NCBI GenBank assembly: GCA_905331475.1
Contig: CAJNYU010000521.1
Coordinates: forward strand, 1 to 64,000
Direction: 5' to 3'
Source of the DNA: Rotaria socialis
Taxonomy: Eukaryota > Rotifera > Eurotatoria > Philodinida > Philodinidae
DNA: 64,000 nt
How positions within the stretch are numbered: position 1 is the first letter of the stretch; every line of letters starts with the position of its first letter. The notes beneath the pieces are model-generated. The model was given only the letters and a program-made list of their open reading frames with translations, was not told the DNA's origin and searched no databases. Shown here in pieces: positions 1 to 13,600 of the stretch. A program made the position numbers and the translations under genes.

Positions 1-132
1 ATTCAGATAAAAAGTCTATTCAATTTGTGTACATAATTTTTTGATGAAAAGGTTCTATAAAAACATTGCCTAATCTCTAAAATCATAAGAATATATTTTT
101 TGAATGATTGTTAATAATAACTTGTATACATC

Positions 133-780
133 TTGGGTAAAATAAATATAGCAAAAAAAGACCTAATTTCCAATAAACAAAGGGTAGCTTTCTTCTTTGA
201 TTGTGGAACAAACAAATATGTATCGAAAGAAAAGAACTACACTATTGTCTACAACATTTCATATAATATCAAACAAATAAATGATGATAAATGTTTACAT
301 GATCTTAATCCTGAACAAAAGCGTGCCGTTACTTATTCAATAGATCAATCAACACTTGTTCTTAGTGGAACTGGTTTTTTTGTTTTCTAATCCTTTTCAC
401 TTTTAATAATCGTTAAAGGCAGTGGAAAAACACGTTTATTAAAATCTCGTATTGTTGATTTATTAAATAATTCTAATATAAACCATATGAAATATTTGCT
501 GTTATATTTATAAATAAAGCAGCGTTTAAGATGCATGATCTTATACGTCAAATGTTATCTGGCATACAATTACATGATATGTGGCTTCAAACATTCATGG
601 AGTTGGTGAAGTTCTATTTATTTATTTTTCAATTAGAAAAATTTTATTTTTTAGTAAATCGCTTTTTACGTGTTCATTGTAAAATGATTCGTGTTAAAAA
701 TGATCTTTTTAATAATTGATTCTGATAATCAATTATCAGTTGTTAAAAAAAGCTCTTAAAGATGAAATGAATGAAAAAAA
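133..780 (+). pseudogene. Decayed UvrD/PcrA-type superfamily 1 DNA helicase (N-terminal part)
   Basis: Translated pieces line up with the start of bacterial-type UvrD/PcrA/Rep helicases: a Q-motif-like LNPEQKRAV (about 312-338), then a Walker A loop GTGSGKT that is completed only if a 45-bp intron (about 374-418) is removed, then motif Ia-like FINKAA (about 508-525), then pieces resembling RFLRVHC and the IIDSDNQL segment before motif II. The reading frame changes near 487, near 597 and near 707, and there is no start codon in the first piece. No motif II-VI (DE..D, QxxR) is visible before homology stops near 770. I see a fragment that cannot make a working helicase. The family is mainly bacterial (fungi and plants have SRS2-like members), so foreign origin followed by decay is my inference; the intron suggests it was once domesticated. 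Confidence 0.6.
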
Positions 781-800
781 AATTTTCATATAGATAAATG

Positions 801-869
801 TGTGCGTGGGTGTCAGTGTCGGTGTGGACCCATGCCTCAGAGAAAAAGTGATTCCCACACCCACACCCA
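801..869. repeat. Short telomere-like (TGTGGG/CCCACA) tract
   Basis: Positions 854-869 read as two exact CCCACA units plus CCCA; the 40 bp before it (801-836) are G/T-rich on the opposite phase and look like degenerate TGTGGG-type units. The two halves can pair as a hairpin. TGTGGG is the repeat reported for bdelloid rotifer telomeres, hence the interpretation as an internal telomere-repeat scrap; 16 exact bases is a small sample. Confidence 0.4.
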
Positions 870-1463
870 TCATGAAAAGAAGTCAATATTACTTATATTA
901 CCCTCTATCATAAAATTCTCTCTCGTATATTGATGTGCAGTATAGTAGATGCAACATTGCTTCAGTTGATCTAACAGAAGATTTGTTAATAGATACATTC
1001 AGTCGATCGTCTTCCGAATTATATCTATTTTAGCAAATGTACGTACACAGAAATTTCTCGTTGCATTAATTGCATATTTGGAAAACATTTCCGGTTGACC
1101 CAGAATTTACTAAATAACCATTTAGACAAGTCAATATAAGAAAACTCCTATGATATTTTTTGAAGAGCTGATGAAAACATGTCAGCTGATAAAGATATGG
1201 CCACTGTTGAATTTAAATCTAAACATATTCGGTGTATAAATACGACGAGCATCCGTTACACCCACAACTATGATATTTTCGAATATTTAAAATTAAACAT
1301 TTATTGATTTTAATTTAATGTGTATGTTTTAGAAAAGCTGTAACGTCGTCATGCTTACACATACACTTCATTCACCATTCATTAACGTTCTTTCGTACAA
1401 CAATATCTCCACTTCTATCTGAGAGTTTATATACAACAAAAAAAAGAAACAAGAATAGCTATA
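870..1463. other. Intergenic, possible zinc-finger relic
   Basis: No intact gene. Around 945-1140 there are Cys/His-bearing translated scraps (CNIASVDLTEDLLID, later CINCIFGKHF and NNHLDKS) that recall RING/TRAF-type fingers, but stops and frame changes interrupt them. The end of this stretch is the 3' flank of the gene on the minus strand. Confidence 0.2.
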
Positions 1464-4400
1464 CTAGACATAGATGATAGTAGGAGGTCCAGTATCCATT
1501 TGAAGTTGTGGAGGATGATGATGAGATTCTTCATTATCAGTACTGATTATTTCATGTTCATAATCACCATCATTACTACTTGTACTACATTGTAATATAA
1601 GTGTATCATCTTCATTCCATGTTATTGGCTCGTGTTCATTATTAATTGAACTTGTTCCTGTTGTATTTGTTCCTATAATCGAATGTGTTGATGTTTGTTC
1701 GATTGATGCCATTGGAATATTACTCGATGATGATAATATGGGTTTTGCATTTTTCATATCTTTTGATATCAACATTAAATCATATTGATAGGAAAACATA
1801 CTTGTTGATTTGGAATTAATTATTGGTGGATGATGAGAAAGTATTGGCGAATGTTGATCTAAATTAGATATTTGATTCGAAGATGAAATCGAACGACGTC
1901 CGGCATTTAATAAAAATATTGTAAGAATAATAATAACGAAGACAAGAAAAAGAATGAGAAAAAAAAATATAATAATGATTGTAAAGCCAAAACGAGATGA
2001 AGATATTGGAACTAAAATTAAAAATCTTTTCGAGAAGAAAATTTTCTCATTTCGTTTACTTACGCTTGTCTTGATCATTAATAAAAGATAATTGATCTCG
2101 ACAAATAGGACAACAATGACCAGATAATGTTACAGTATGTATACAAGTTAACATGGGACATTTATGTTGATGGCAAACAATCGTTCCAAGTGAACATTCA
2201 CAATGATGACATTCGCTTACCTAAAATAATCATGAAATAACAAAAGAAGTCGAAGTCAATTAACTTACATTCCAATGTTCACCCGAACGATATTGAACAA
2301 AATTAAAAATACAAACAGCGACAGCAGCAGTCGGTGGAAGACAAAAAGGACAACATTGACCTTTTTTAAGTACAGGATTAGAACATGGTAAATATTGATT
2401 ACAGATTTGTGAAAAACATTTAATTTGTCCACTGCCATCATTTGGACAAAGGCATGATTGGCAATCATCGGTTTTCCATAATTCGCCAGCATGCTTTATC
2501 ATACCGTTGTCGAGTATGCAAACATCTTCATTGATATTTGATATATCAGTTATTGATAATGATTCTGATGTTTTCGGACAAATAGGACAGCAAAGAGAAG
2601 AATCATAGATGGGTGACGAACAAGGAAATGGTGGGCATAATGATATACTACAAAATGCAATGTTATGCAAACAAATACATTTTGTACATTTATCAAATTC
2701 GAGTTCTTCACCAGTTACATATTGACTTGCATAGCACACTTGGGACGATGGAATTGGTTCTGATGACATAGGCATATCTATAATAATAATAATAAATTTA
2801 ATCAAAGGAAAATACACGAAAGAAATCGAATCTAACCTGGACATGAAGGACAACATCGATTTGATAGAATAACAGGCTGTGAACATTTCGGCGTTGAACA
2901 TGATATAAGTGCACACAGTTGTTCACCTTTATGACATAAACATTGTCGACAACCATCAAACCATATTTCACCATTCGAATAGGAAAACGAGCCCGATTGG
3001 CATTGCCGAGGCCATGAATGTAAAATAATTTCTGTAGTCGAAGTAAAATTACTTTCACAAACACAAATAGGACAGCCAACATCATTGCGCTTTAATCCGT
3101 AGGTACAATTTTTTGAACAGATTAATGGCGGACACGGATTACAAGCACAATGTGGACAACCAGTTTTTTTATCAATCGAATAATTATATGGACAATGTTT
3201 ATCACAATGAAATTGTCGACAATTCGTGCCCGATGGTGGTAAACACAAACAATACTGATTTGATACATTATCAAATTTAAGTGTACAAAATGGCGAAGGA
3301 CAGGACATGGTTGAACAAGCACATTGAAAACAACCATGTTCATCTTTAGTTAAACCATGCTCACATACGAGTAGGCAATTGTCTAATTGAGGACATTTAT
3401 AAACCGACGTTTGAGATACGGATTGAGGAAGTGAAATAATATCGTCGAGATATTCTTCATTGTCTTTTTCTTCGTTGCCACAGACAGGACAACAAACGTT
3501 AGCTATTTGACGAGGATTTTCACATGGTGGAGCGATACATCCTTCGGCCATACAACGCGATCGACCATCTTCACACCAACATCGCATACAACCATTCGAT
3601 TCAATCCAAGTTGAATTCATATGTTGAATATGAGAACGGGCACTTAAACAACCTAATTAAATAGAACACTGTATATTGAGAACAAGTAACGAAATCCACT
3701 TTAATATTAACCTCCACATTTCGGACAACACTCATTTTCTGGTTTATACATATATCCACAATGTGTGTGAATGGGACATTGTATCATGGCGCAATCGACA
3801 TGACCCGAACGACACGTACATTTAGTACATTGATCAATGGACCATGTTTCATTCTCATTGTAGATTTTTTTATCATGATGACATTGTTGGGAATCTTGAT
3901 TAAACAAAAAAGAAAAGAAAACGAAAAATATATCGAATTATTAATTTTTCTAGTATCGGCTATGACAAAAGTATTTTTGCTGCTTTTACCGATATGTAAA
4001 AGGAGAGAATGGAAATTATTTTATCAGTTGCATTTTATGATTCGATGAATGTTATCTACTTTTGCATCAAGACCCTTGAGATATTTCACATACATTTTCT
4101 ACAGGCTTACATTATTCACAAGTAATATACGCTTTCTATGACAAAACTTTTGTCATAGTCGATATAGATTTTTCCTCCTATTCTCACCTACTCTTAATGC
4201 AATTAAATTGAGCACAACATTGACCAGGAATATTTGGATTGCCTGTACGATAAATTTGAATGATGGAATTTTCACCACACATTATTTTTGGGCAGGGTGA
4301 GCAAACGCAGTGACCTCGAGCTTCACAACATATAGATGAAAGATTTCTTGAATGAGATAACGATGTTTGCAATAGAGACGTTTCGTGTTCACTAAAGTGG

Positions 4401-5678
4401 CTATCTGATAAACAACTTGATGAACTAATTGGTGTATTATTACAGACGACATTTGAACAATCGATTGATTCTTTCACTGAAATGAAAAATAATTGGAAAA
4501 CTAATCTTATCTTTTCACATCGTGTAAAATTGCTCTTCAAAACACTGCTCAAGAGAAAATATCGATATTTTTTTCTTTCATGTATACTGAATAATTAATC
4601 AATTTTTGGTGTTGCTGTTGTCGTTGTTGTTGACTCCTAAACAGTCGAGTAATATAAATGAGTCTGTATAACATCATTTGCAACATAATATTCTACGTTA
4701 ACATAATATAATTAAGTAAATAAGCAATTACTCTATGCGTATATGATTAGGTCCTACAACTTATCTCATAATAAATCTTCATTAACGACAAGAAAAGCGA
4801 GCATAAGGGTGATGGAGTTCTCAGGCTATACGTCGATACGTTTACACGAGTTGTTACAGTTAGTTATGTGTATTCTTTTTTTTTATAGTCAGATATATAT
4901 ATATATACAAATGACCTCATCAATCGAATGTGTTTGCTTCAAGGTCTAAATAGAAAGAATTCTACTTAATTATCTTACAAAAAAAAAATCGATAATAGGG
5001 ACGATAAGAAAAACCCAATGAACAAAAAGGAATTTTATGCTTACCACCAGTCGCTTTTAAAAACCTTGATTCGTGTTCTTTGTGAAGGTCTGCTTGGTTT
5101 TCACAAGTAATTTTTGTATTTTGATAAAGATTTTCATTACAAGGTACACGTCTATTGATACATTCGCATGTTGTTTTATTATTTTTAATCATTGATAAAC
5201 ATTGAAATTTTAAACATGCTGAAATAATATCAATAAAGAATATCGTTATTCAGCTAAAAGCAAACAAGAATAGAAAAAGAAACTGATTTAAACCTTTGAC
5301 ACAAATTCCTGTTTGTTCATAGAGATTTTTATCCGGAATTGTATTTGATTTATAGCAAAGTAAATCTTGTTCACATATACCATAAACATTAAATCTTCCG
5401 CCGCATATTTCATTTTCATTCCGAAGACAAACCGTACAACAATCACATTGATCACGTATAAATTTCGTACAATTTTTGTTTAGAATTGAATATTTAAAAC
5501 AATAATCCGCGGAGCAAGCCTCGTGGCATTCGATCTGATCAGATGTTTGAATAGGTATAACATTGAATTTCGATTGTTCGGTTTTTATTTTTGGAATATC
5601 TTCAATTGTTATAACGCCAGATACGAATGTCCAAAGCATAATAAAAATACTAATGAGCAGACAACGTCCGACAAGCAT
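1464..5678 (-). CDS. CRIM1: CRIM1-like transmembrane protein (IGFBP, six VWC, antistasin repeats)
   Basis: Eight exons on the minus strand: 5678-5294, 5218-5045, 4476-4192, 3894-3712, 3652-2837, 2777-2269, 2220-2064, 2011-1464. Together they give an uninterrupted 1018-aa frame; all introns are phase 1 except the phase-0 intron inside the last VWC. Order: signal peptide (about 1-21), IGFBP-like Cys-rich region (45-130), a further Cys-rich linker (to 281), VWC1 and VWC2 (about 285-400), four or so antistasin-like repeats (430-545; pattern C..HG...D..GC..C.C), VWC3 to VWC6 (555-832, each ending CCPxC), one transmembrane helix (about 843-870) and a Ser/His-rich cytoplasmic tail. The 2 VWC + antistasin + 4 VWC order and the length match vertebrate CRIM1 (about 1036 aa), a membrane protein known to bind BMP/TGF-beta-type ligands and tether them. 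Function here is by homology. The tail is longer and unlike the vertebrate one. Confidence 0.88.
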
Positions 5679-8600
5679 TACTAATTGAATCTCAAACGCA
5701 TAGTCTTATTTAGATTAATATGAAAGATTTTGATGGTCGAATCGTTTGTCCGTACCATCGAAGTATTTCAATAGAGTTCGTTCTAAAAATTGAAGAAAAA
5801 GAAATTATATAATTTACGTGCACATTAGACTAATAGTTAATATTTTCTTCTGCTTCAAATGAATATCGCAAATATTTTTTTTCAATACTCTCATTGAGCA
5901 GAATGACATATGATGCGTGCGCACACACCTGCCGTTGAAAATAAAATGAATATTTACTATGTTAGAAATTCTTCTAATCGAAAATCGTTTTTATGATAAA
6001 AATACGCTACTTATAGAGAATTTATCGTACTTAAAAACAAATCATAAATGCATATTTCTATATATTTAGTTTTTCTTTTTCAACTGAATTACAGAAACGA
6101 AGAGAAAAAAGTCAACTTTGCATTGACAGTTTGTTTTACTTTAAAAGAAAAAAGGAAGAAGAAATCTAGATACTAACATTGTTCTCGTTTGATTTATGGC
6201 ACATAATGAAATAAAATTTCATTCTTCGATAAAAATCAGTCGAATTTCTTAAAAGTCAAGTTACAGAAACGACGAGTGGACAACCATCTTATGTATAAAT
6301 AACTGCCATACCACACACATATATGTTCCTTTCTTTTTTTTTTCTCCTAGTTATTGTCTTAGACACTACACATATGTCGTATCTTTAGCTAGAACTAATA
6401 ACAACAGCAGACACAAATTCATCCATCATCTCTATTAGCGATAGATATAGATAATCACAAAGGAATATCATGAAGAGTATGAAGACGGCAACACCTGATT
6501 GGCTTTTTCTTTTAGCTTCTAACCAATATGTTACTGTTCGATTGTTGTTGTCGCTTTGATAAGAGATACCGTAGAAGTCGATGATAAGTTGTGTAGAAAG
6601 TTAATAACGAATGTTGTCAAAGATAACAATAAAGATATATATATTTATATACATGCGTAGCTGGATGTGAAAGACACTGCTATTTCGACGAACAAAAAAC
6701 AAATCATATACAAAAGAACGACAGCATGGTGAAGATACTAACGAGCGAGAGAGAAAAAAGGTTGATTGAAAAAAAAGAAAGAGAATAGCCAAGAGGACTG
6801 AATGCACAAACTTCATTGTCAATAGCTGATTTATCGAATCCATAAGCAAAAGAAAAACTGATAGTCAACGGATTCTTCATTGCCAAGCAGTACTCACAAT
6901 TTTCGATCATATACGCTTTTTCTTTCATGTGCATAGAAAAACATATAACGACGGAACAAAAAAAAAGAAAATATTATATTTGCTTTTTCAATGATCAAAC
7001 GTCTTCACGGTTGATTAAATAAAATAACATGTTTTATAAGAATGTATGCATGAGCAAAGGTGATACAGCTTATTTTGATACAGTTAGAAAGACTGTATAA
7101 AAATGTTATCCTCTATCCTTCTACGAAGAAAACAACCAGGGCTTTCAATATTAATGAATAGTTGTTTTTCTTTAATGCAAAAGAAAGTAAACATAAGAGA
7201 GAAAATTAATATTTATTATTACACATATCATTGCTTGATAATTATCCAAGATAGATTTGCACGCTAGTCATAACCATCATATGAATATTCATGTCAACGG
7301 AGAATAACTATTCTAATGTACTTTTTCGCTTCTCAATACATTGGGAACAACAACAACAACAAAAATAGTAGATTTGTAGCAACAATGATTGCGAGAAATC
7401 TTCGAAGTATACAAAGTTTCTCTCACCCACTGTTGATTGTGATTTTACTTTGCTTCCCGTTGACGACTATTTCTGTTATTATTGATAAAATTTATCGATC
7501 CAGAAACAGTGCTTTTGGGAAGATTCGAACAAGAACATACGAACATATGAAACCATTCGACTGATATATACTCTCATAGAGAGAAAAAAATAGTATGATT
7601 TCAATGTGTGTATCTTCAATCTACTAGTAGTACATGTGTCGCCTATGTTTATTTCAAGGAACAAAAAGGACCTATTAATGGCAACAATAAGTATTTACTA
7701 CTTGCTAACGTATCATTGATTTCACAGAATTAATAATCTACGCTCCTACGTGTTTTTTATTTTTTCGTTCATGACGACGCCGTTTTTTCTCTATAACGAC
7801 GCTATGCACAGATATTTTTCGCCACCCTGCTGCATAGCTACTTGTTAGTATTTTTAATTTTTTTATGCTCACAATACATTATATACCAATATGCAATACA
7901 AACAAATGATACAAAATTTTTTTCGTTTTGATAAGAAGAAAAAAATCTACATATGCCGTATACTCACCTTTTCGTTTTTTTTTCTTACATGATTAACGGA
8001 TTTTTTCAAGGCAACAGCTGTATATTAACATTAGCGCTGTCTCTGACACAAATAACGTCAATAGCTAATGTAGTTTTCTCGATCGTCCTTTTTCCTATGT
8101 GTACATCAGCAGCAAAATTAGTAACGAAACAAACCTGTCTTCTGTATGTAGTATTCGTTCTTGACTGAAAGCAACCATTATGGATAGCGACGGCTTCGAG
8201 ACATACGTGTCGTCTTCTGATAATAGTAGCGATGCTGGAACTAAGTGAAGGGTGGTAATAGTTGAAGGCTGTAAAATATGACTCATTAGGCAAAAAGAAA
8301 CAAGAAGAAGCTAGTACCGATGTTTTTTTTTACACGGTCTGGATGCCTTCCATTAACAGAACCAGCTAAAAGGAGAAAAAACCCAACAAGGTTAAGATAG
8401 AGAATAGATTAATCTATAAGAAAGAATAACATATCCAGTATGTAAATGTACTTCTTTTCATGCAATAATTATTAAAATAATCAAAACTTTCTTCTAACAG
8501 CAAAAAAACACATCTCTTTGGAAGTCTTGAGTATGTAAACGTTTTCGTCTGTTGTTATTTTATTTCATATTTAAAAGTCAATATTCTGAATCGAGAAGCT

Positions 8601-9436
8601 TATTATCGTGTATGTGAAGAATAAAATGCCTAGAGTGAAATTAAAAGTTTCTATACAACCTTTCGATGTTTAGTAGATGCTTTCTTATTTTTATCAAAGA
8701 AACTTTTTCAAAAATGATGTAAGAACCTCGAAATAGAATATATTGAAACGAAAATACTTATTAAAAATATATGTTTGTACCTATATGTCCTTATCCAATA
8801 GAAAAGTTGGCACTCGATAGCCTCCTTGTGAAGTAGCATACAAAAGGACGACATTAACCAATCATAAAAAAAACCAACAGCTGCTTGTTTTTATAACTTT
8901 TACTAATTTAATCCCATCGAAAATTATACTCCTATGATAATAATTATTAAATTGTTTAATCAGTTTGAACTGGTTGACTTAATTGATACTTACGATACAG
9001 CTCTTGATCTATTTCATATACGTTCGCATTAGTATTTTCTCGCCAAAAACCAAAGAGTCATTATCATTACCTTTTCGCTAAGATGACTTTTCGTTAGCAA
9101 ATATTTTTCTTTCAATAGCAAACACTCATGGCTGCATATACGACTTGGATTTCAAATCATGTCGTCAGCAATGAAATCTCTAATCTATTCGTAGAAAGTA
9201 CATTTGAAGAAGTTTTCTCGTGATTTCACTTTTTCAAAATAATAATTTGTTTTTGTTAATTTTATATAATTCTATAATATATATATATACACAGTATAAG
9301 CAATGACATGAAGCAGAAGACAATTAGTGTTACTATCAACGTTATGAATCATTTTTATTTGAATCACTAATCATTTTTACATACAGATAGACGTGTATTT
9401 CTATATAAAACAAAAAAATACATGAACAATAATCAA
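5679..9436. other. Intergenic region, no supported gene
   Basis: About 3.8 kb of AT-rich sequence between the CRIM1-like start and the 3' end of the CRT-like gene. It holds only short, mutually overlapping frames. The one with any character is 7386-7564 (+), a 59-codon frame starting MIARNLRS with a hydrophobic stretch that could act as a signal sequence; there is no recognisable mature peptide. A short TA tract lies near 9277-9291. The promoter of the CRIM1-like gene must lie at the left end. Confidence 0.5.
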
Positions 9437-10657
9437 CTACCAAAATAGTTCAACAGGATGTTCCTCTGTGAAACAACCATCTTCTTCTGTTCTTCTATCT
9501 GTTCCTCCGCCTCGATAGAAAAACATGCCAACTAAAATAATCGGTAGAGCACCAAGACTAAATCCAATATCCCAACTATCCATTGCTCCAACGCCAGCCC
9601 ATTTATTAACCGAAGGAAAAATAAACCAAAACGAAGTCGATAGTAAAGGTGAAATAGATGATAGAATCGATAGCCAATTAGCCGACACATGATCAGTAAG
9701 AAATGTGCCTGTTATATAAGTTCCTAAATAGGAAATAATAAATAAAGCGCCTGTAGCTCCAGCATAACCACAACGACCACCACTGAGACTCGGATCATTA
9801 AAAAAACATTTGAATCCATTGGAAAATGAACTCCAAAATTTGTCAATATTGTTTGATGTACCAAAACCTGGAACTAAATCCAATGCAAAACATAATGCAA
9901 TTGTAGAAAATTGAAATGTCGATTCAACAGCTTGAAAATACACAACTGAAAATCGGGTCATTTTTTCTTGATTTTCTCGTGCTTGTTGAGTAAATTTCAT
10001 TTGCAATTGTTCTTGTACAATATTCATTAAAGCAGCTGGCAAACAACCAACTACAAATATGAATGGCCAATACCATCCATCTTTTAGTTCTGTTCCAGCT
10101 GTACCATCATGCATTCGTTTAAATGTTGGTATAAGACTAAATATAACACCAACAAGAACAAGACTTACACTCATTATATGTCTCCAGTGATATTTTTTAG
10201 GTAAAATAATTTTCGAAAATATAAATGTAAATGGAATTATCAATTGTATAAGTATGGACGACAACGCGGGTGGCACACGGCTACCATGTGAACTAAATAC
10301 GAACAGAAAACCATTTAGTGCGTCAAAAACGCCGACTAGTATCATAAATTTTATCCAACGAGATGCAGTCATCGAAGGTGTGATTTGCTTTTTGTAGCCG
10401 AACCATAATGCCATTAAACTAAATACTATTGTAAATGATAGTGAACAGAAGAAGAGAACAAAATAGACTCCGGTTAGCCCTTGAAAACTTCCTAGAAACA
10501 ACACGAGACCAATTGATTGACCACTGGCAAATAGAATGTTGAGTAGTGAAAATACAATAGCAACAAGATTAAAACTTAAATGCCATCTACGACCGATCGT
10601 AAAGCCCGGATGACTCGGTTGTTTAACAACCGGATAAATATATTCATTGTTAATCAT
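9437..10657 (-). CDS. CRT-like transporter of the drug/metabolite transporter superfamily
   Basis: A single uninterrupted frame of 406 aa, start ATG at 10657. About ten hydrophobic segments are visible (near residues 28-50, 58-84, 100-120, 127-150, 155-177, 195-215, 240-262, 297-322, 328-352, 370-395). The motif region RVPPALSSILIQLIIP (about 126-141) followed by a basic KKYHWRH and the late Cys-containing loop resemble the chloroquine-resistance-transporter-like family (Plasmodium PfCRT, plant CLT, Dictyostelium CRTp). Those proteins sit in vacuolar, lysosome-like or plastid membranes and move small peptides, glutathione or cationic solutes; the substrate here is unknown. It is the only intronless full-length gene in the window. 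The family is not typical of animals as far as I know, so acquisition from a protist or plant-like source, or retroposition, is possible. A different DMT family (SLC35F-like) is the main alternative. Confidence 0.72.
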   Translation of the reverse strand: MINNEYIYPVVKQPSHPGFTIGRRWHLSFNLVAIVFSLLNILFASGQSIGLVLFLGSFQGLTGVYFVLFFCSLSFTIVFSLMALWFGYKKQITPSMTASRWIKFMILVGVFDALNGFLFVFSSHGSRVPPALSSILIQLIIPFTFIFSKIILPKKYHWRHIMSVSLVLVGVIFSLIPTFKRMHDGTAGTELKDGWYWPFIFVVGCLPAALMNIVQEQLQMKFTQQARENQEKMTRFSVVYFQAVESTFQFSTIALCFALDLVPGFGTSNNIDKFWSSFSNGFKCFFNDPSLSGGRCGYAGATGALFIISYLGTYITGTFLTDHVSANWLSILSSISPLLSTSFWFIFPSVNKWAGVGAMDSWDIGFSLGALPIILVGMFFYRGGGTDRRTEEDGCFTEEHPVELFW

Positions 10658-13600
10658 TTTTTCAAATGCATTTCGTCAAATGAGTTCTTCTATTTATTGA
10701 TGGAAATAATGTCAAGTCATGATGAAATGTTTACGTTTGTTTCTTTCTGTTTCAATCCCATGCATGACATGAGTATAAATTACGTCTTGTCAGTATGATA
10801 TCGCTCTACATCCATCTTCTTCTACCATTTACTCGTCAATGAAAGATAAGGACAGGTACAATATTTGTCGCTCGAAAAACAACATGTACGTAGCCATGAG
10901 AATCTTTCTAAAGTAGGTTCGAATTCATTCTGCTCGTGTAAAATAATAGCAGAAAATTTTGAAAATCTGTACTATTTGATTCGACTCATGGTGATAACAA
11001 TGCATATCATTTTTCATGCAAGAATTATATTCATATGTACCATATATTGATGTTTAATCTATCTGATACTCCCCTACTGATCCCCATCAAGTAAAATGTA
11101 CCATTATACGATTGAAGATCACCACCACTTTAGTAAAAATGTAATCTTTGGACAGTTTGAACGATACTGTAAAGTCTATGAATCTGTTTTCATAGAAAAA
11201 ATATTTTGGATTATAAGTTAAATAAAAAGAATTCGCTAACATTCGCATGCTCTACTTCAATACAACTAATTGTCATTTTAAAGTTTCAATTCTATAGATA
11301 AAGCAGATGGCGGCGAAATAGAAAAAAATGCTTTTCGACCTTTCTCCTTTGAAGTTATCATCATATTGCGAGAACTTTTAGCAAATGCGATGATATATTT
11401 ATATCAACACAGCGAATGCAGAGTACTTATAGTGACATATTGGCGAACTAATGACTGACATATTTCGGAGTAATATTCATTAAGCTAGATATTTTGCATA
11501 ATGTCTTGATCATCCAATAAACGCATGTGTAGACCAAAGTTCAATTCGGGTATATTCTTCATTTGATTTACTGCTAGATAACATATCGTAGAGAAAAACT
11601 ATTATAAAGTCACTATGTCATGTTTGATTGAAATTAATTTTATGCGTAGAATCGAAACCTGAAAATAGATGTCATCATATGAAATGATTGGTTGACGAAG
11701 AACAAATATTATTAATACGTCCTGGCCACGAGGATGCGAAAATATATATTAGCATTTTAAAAAGAATTCAATTTCTTCGAGGATATACTAGCCGCTATTG
11801 ATGCCATCGTGAAATCAAAATGAATAAAGCAAGCGAAATTTTTTTGATTATTTTTCAAGATATCGTTGCCTTATTTTCAGAGAATCTTCGAAAACTTTCA
11901 GCCATCATCTCAGACATTGACTTAAGCATACAACTATTATACACAACCCACAGTAGAAACAGACTTTTCTTGGCATTATTCGATGAACACGAAACCACTA
12001 TCGATTTTATTTGTTATCACAATTCATTAATGTAAAACACTCTAGGCCCTGTTCTTTCTATTTCACTGCGCCTTGAATTACTACCATCAGCTGTATGACA
12101 GTTGAATAGTTAACAATTTCCAAGCTAACTTATTTTGAGTAGGGGACACCAATGGGATATAATTTGTTAAATATTTATTCGCTTTACAGAAGACGTTGTG
12201 CACTGAAGAGAAGTTAGTCACTCTGCACTAACAGACAAATTCCGTCGTTTTTTTTGTAATATTTGTTTCTCTCTTCATCCCACCATCTACTCTTAATTAA
12301 TTTTTTCATAATAATTTTCGATTATAAATTTAATGATACGTTTCATTTTTAAGTATTAATTCAATTCTTGTAATTCATATTCATCTCAACAATTAAAATG
12401 ACAGACACTGTTTTTACAAATAAACTCATCCAGTTTATCTAGATTGATTTGAACAATGAAGTGAAGTCACGCCGACATTGGTTTAAATATCGAAAGAATG
12501 AGGGCGCTAAAATCTAGGAGTATTTATCATTTATTCTTCATCGATATACAAATAGTTAACTATTTGCTTTTCATTTTCTTAGACTTTCCTAAAAGTGGAA
12601 GAATCGAAACGAATGTTAGCGGTGTTTTACTTTTATTTTTTTACATGTCTCGTAGGTATTTTCATATAATGATTTTAATTGATCTATATTAACTTGAACG
12701 AGAAATAAATAAGTAGTAAATATGACAAATGAAATTTCGTTTTTCAATACAGATTCTTGAAGCAGATTTTCTTTTTGATGTTCTCACGCTAAATTTCGAA
12801 CAATCTTTTCATCTTTTCGCTAGGCGCAGCATCGATTTCAATGATGATACAGAATGAACATTGTTTTCAATCGTTTGCACTGATAAGGTAAACAAAATAA
12901 GACGCGTTCGCTCTATCTAAACAAGTTTTACCATGGAAAGATATTTCATTTCGAACGCGTTCGAATACGTTAAGCAGGACTGATGATAAATATTCAGGTT
13001 AGGAGTTCTATTTCGAAAACATTTGTCTACAATGTATATATCCTTATTGAATATCGAAGCAAAAAAGAGAAACATAATATCAAACGAAAGTAAAACAAAC
13101 ATTACATTATCCGTTGATGCCCGTGTAAAATGTTTAGAGGAATAATCAGATTCGGTCAGTTTTATCCATTAAGCTTTGAATTGAAAATTGACACTGAACT
13201 GATTTTTCTATGAAACTATTAACATTGATTTTATGCGAGATATTTCAGTTCTAAACCACGATATGATAAAAAATTCACATCGCTGACAATGAGGTTACAC
13301 ATCAAATCAAACAATCATGCAAAATACCGATGCATCTGTGAACACAAAGGCTTTAAATTATGAAACAAGTTCAAATATTCAGCTCTTTCCTATGGACAGA
13401 AACGATCCGCAAACTTTGAACGCAGAAGAATCGTTGTATACTAACGACTCATCTCATACGAAGCAGGTATTTACTTTCGACTGAGCGTATGATGAAGTGT
13501 TTCTAATATTTGATTCTTACCTTTATCGTATACATTCGAATATCGATCTCTTTCATTGCAGTAAACAGCGTGCAATCGTGATTTTAAAAAAATAGTCGTG

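Noticed and set aside
8006..8293. Overlapping open frames on both strands near 8.0-8.3 kb
   Set aside because: No splice context, no family resemblance and no codon bias; chance frames in a short GC-richer patch.
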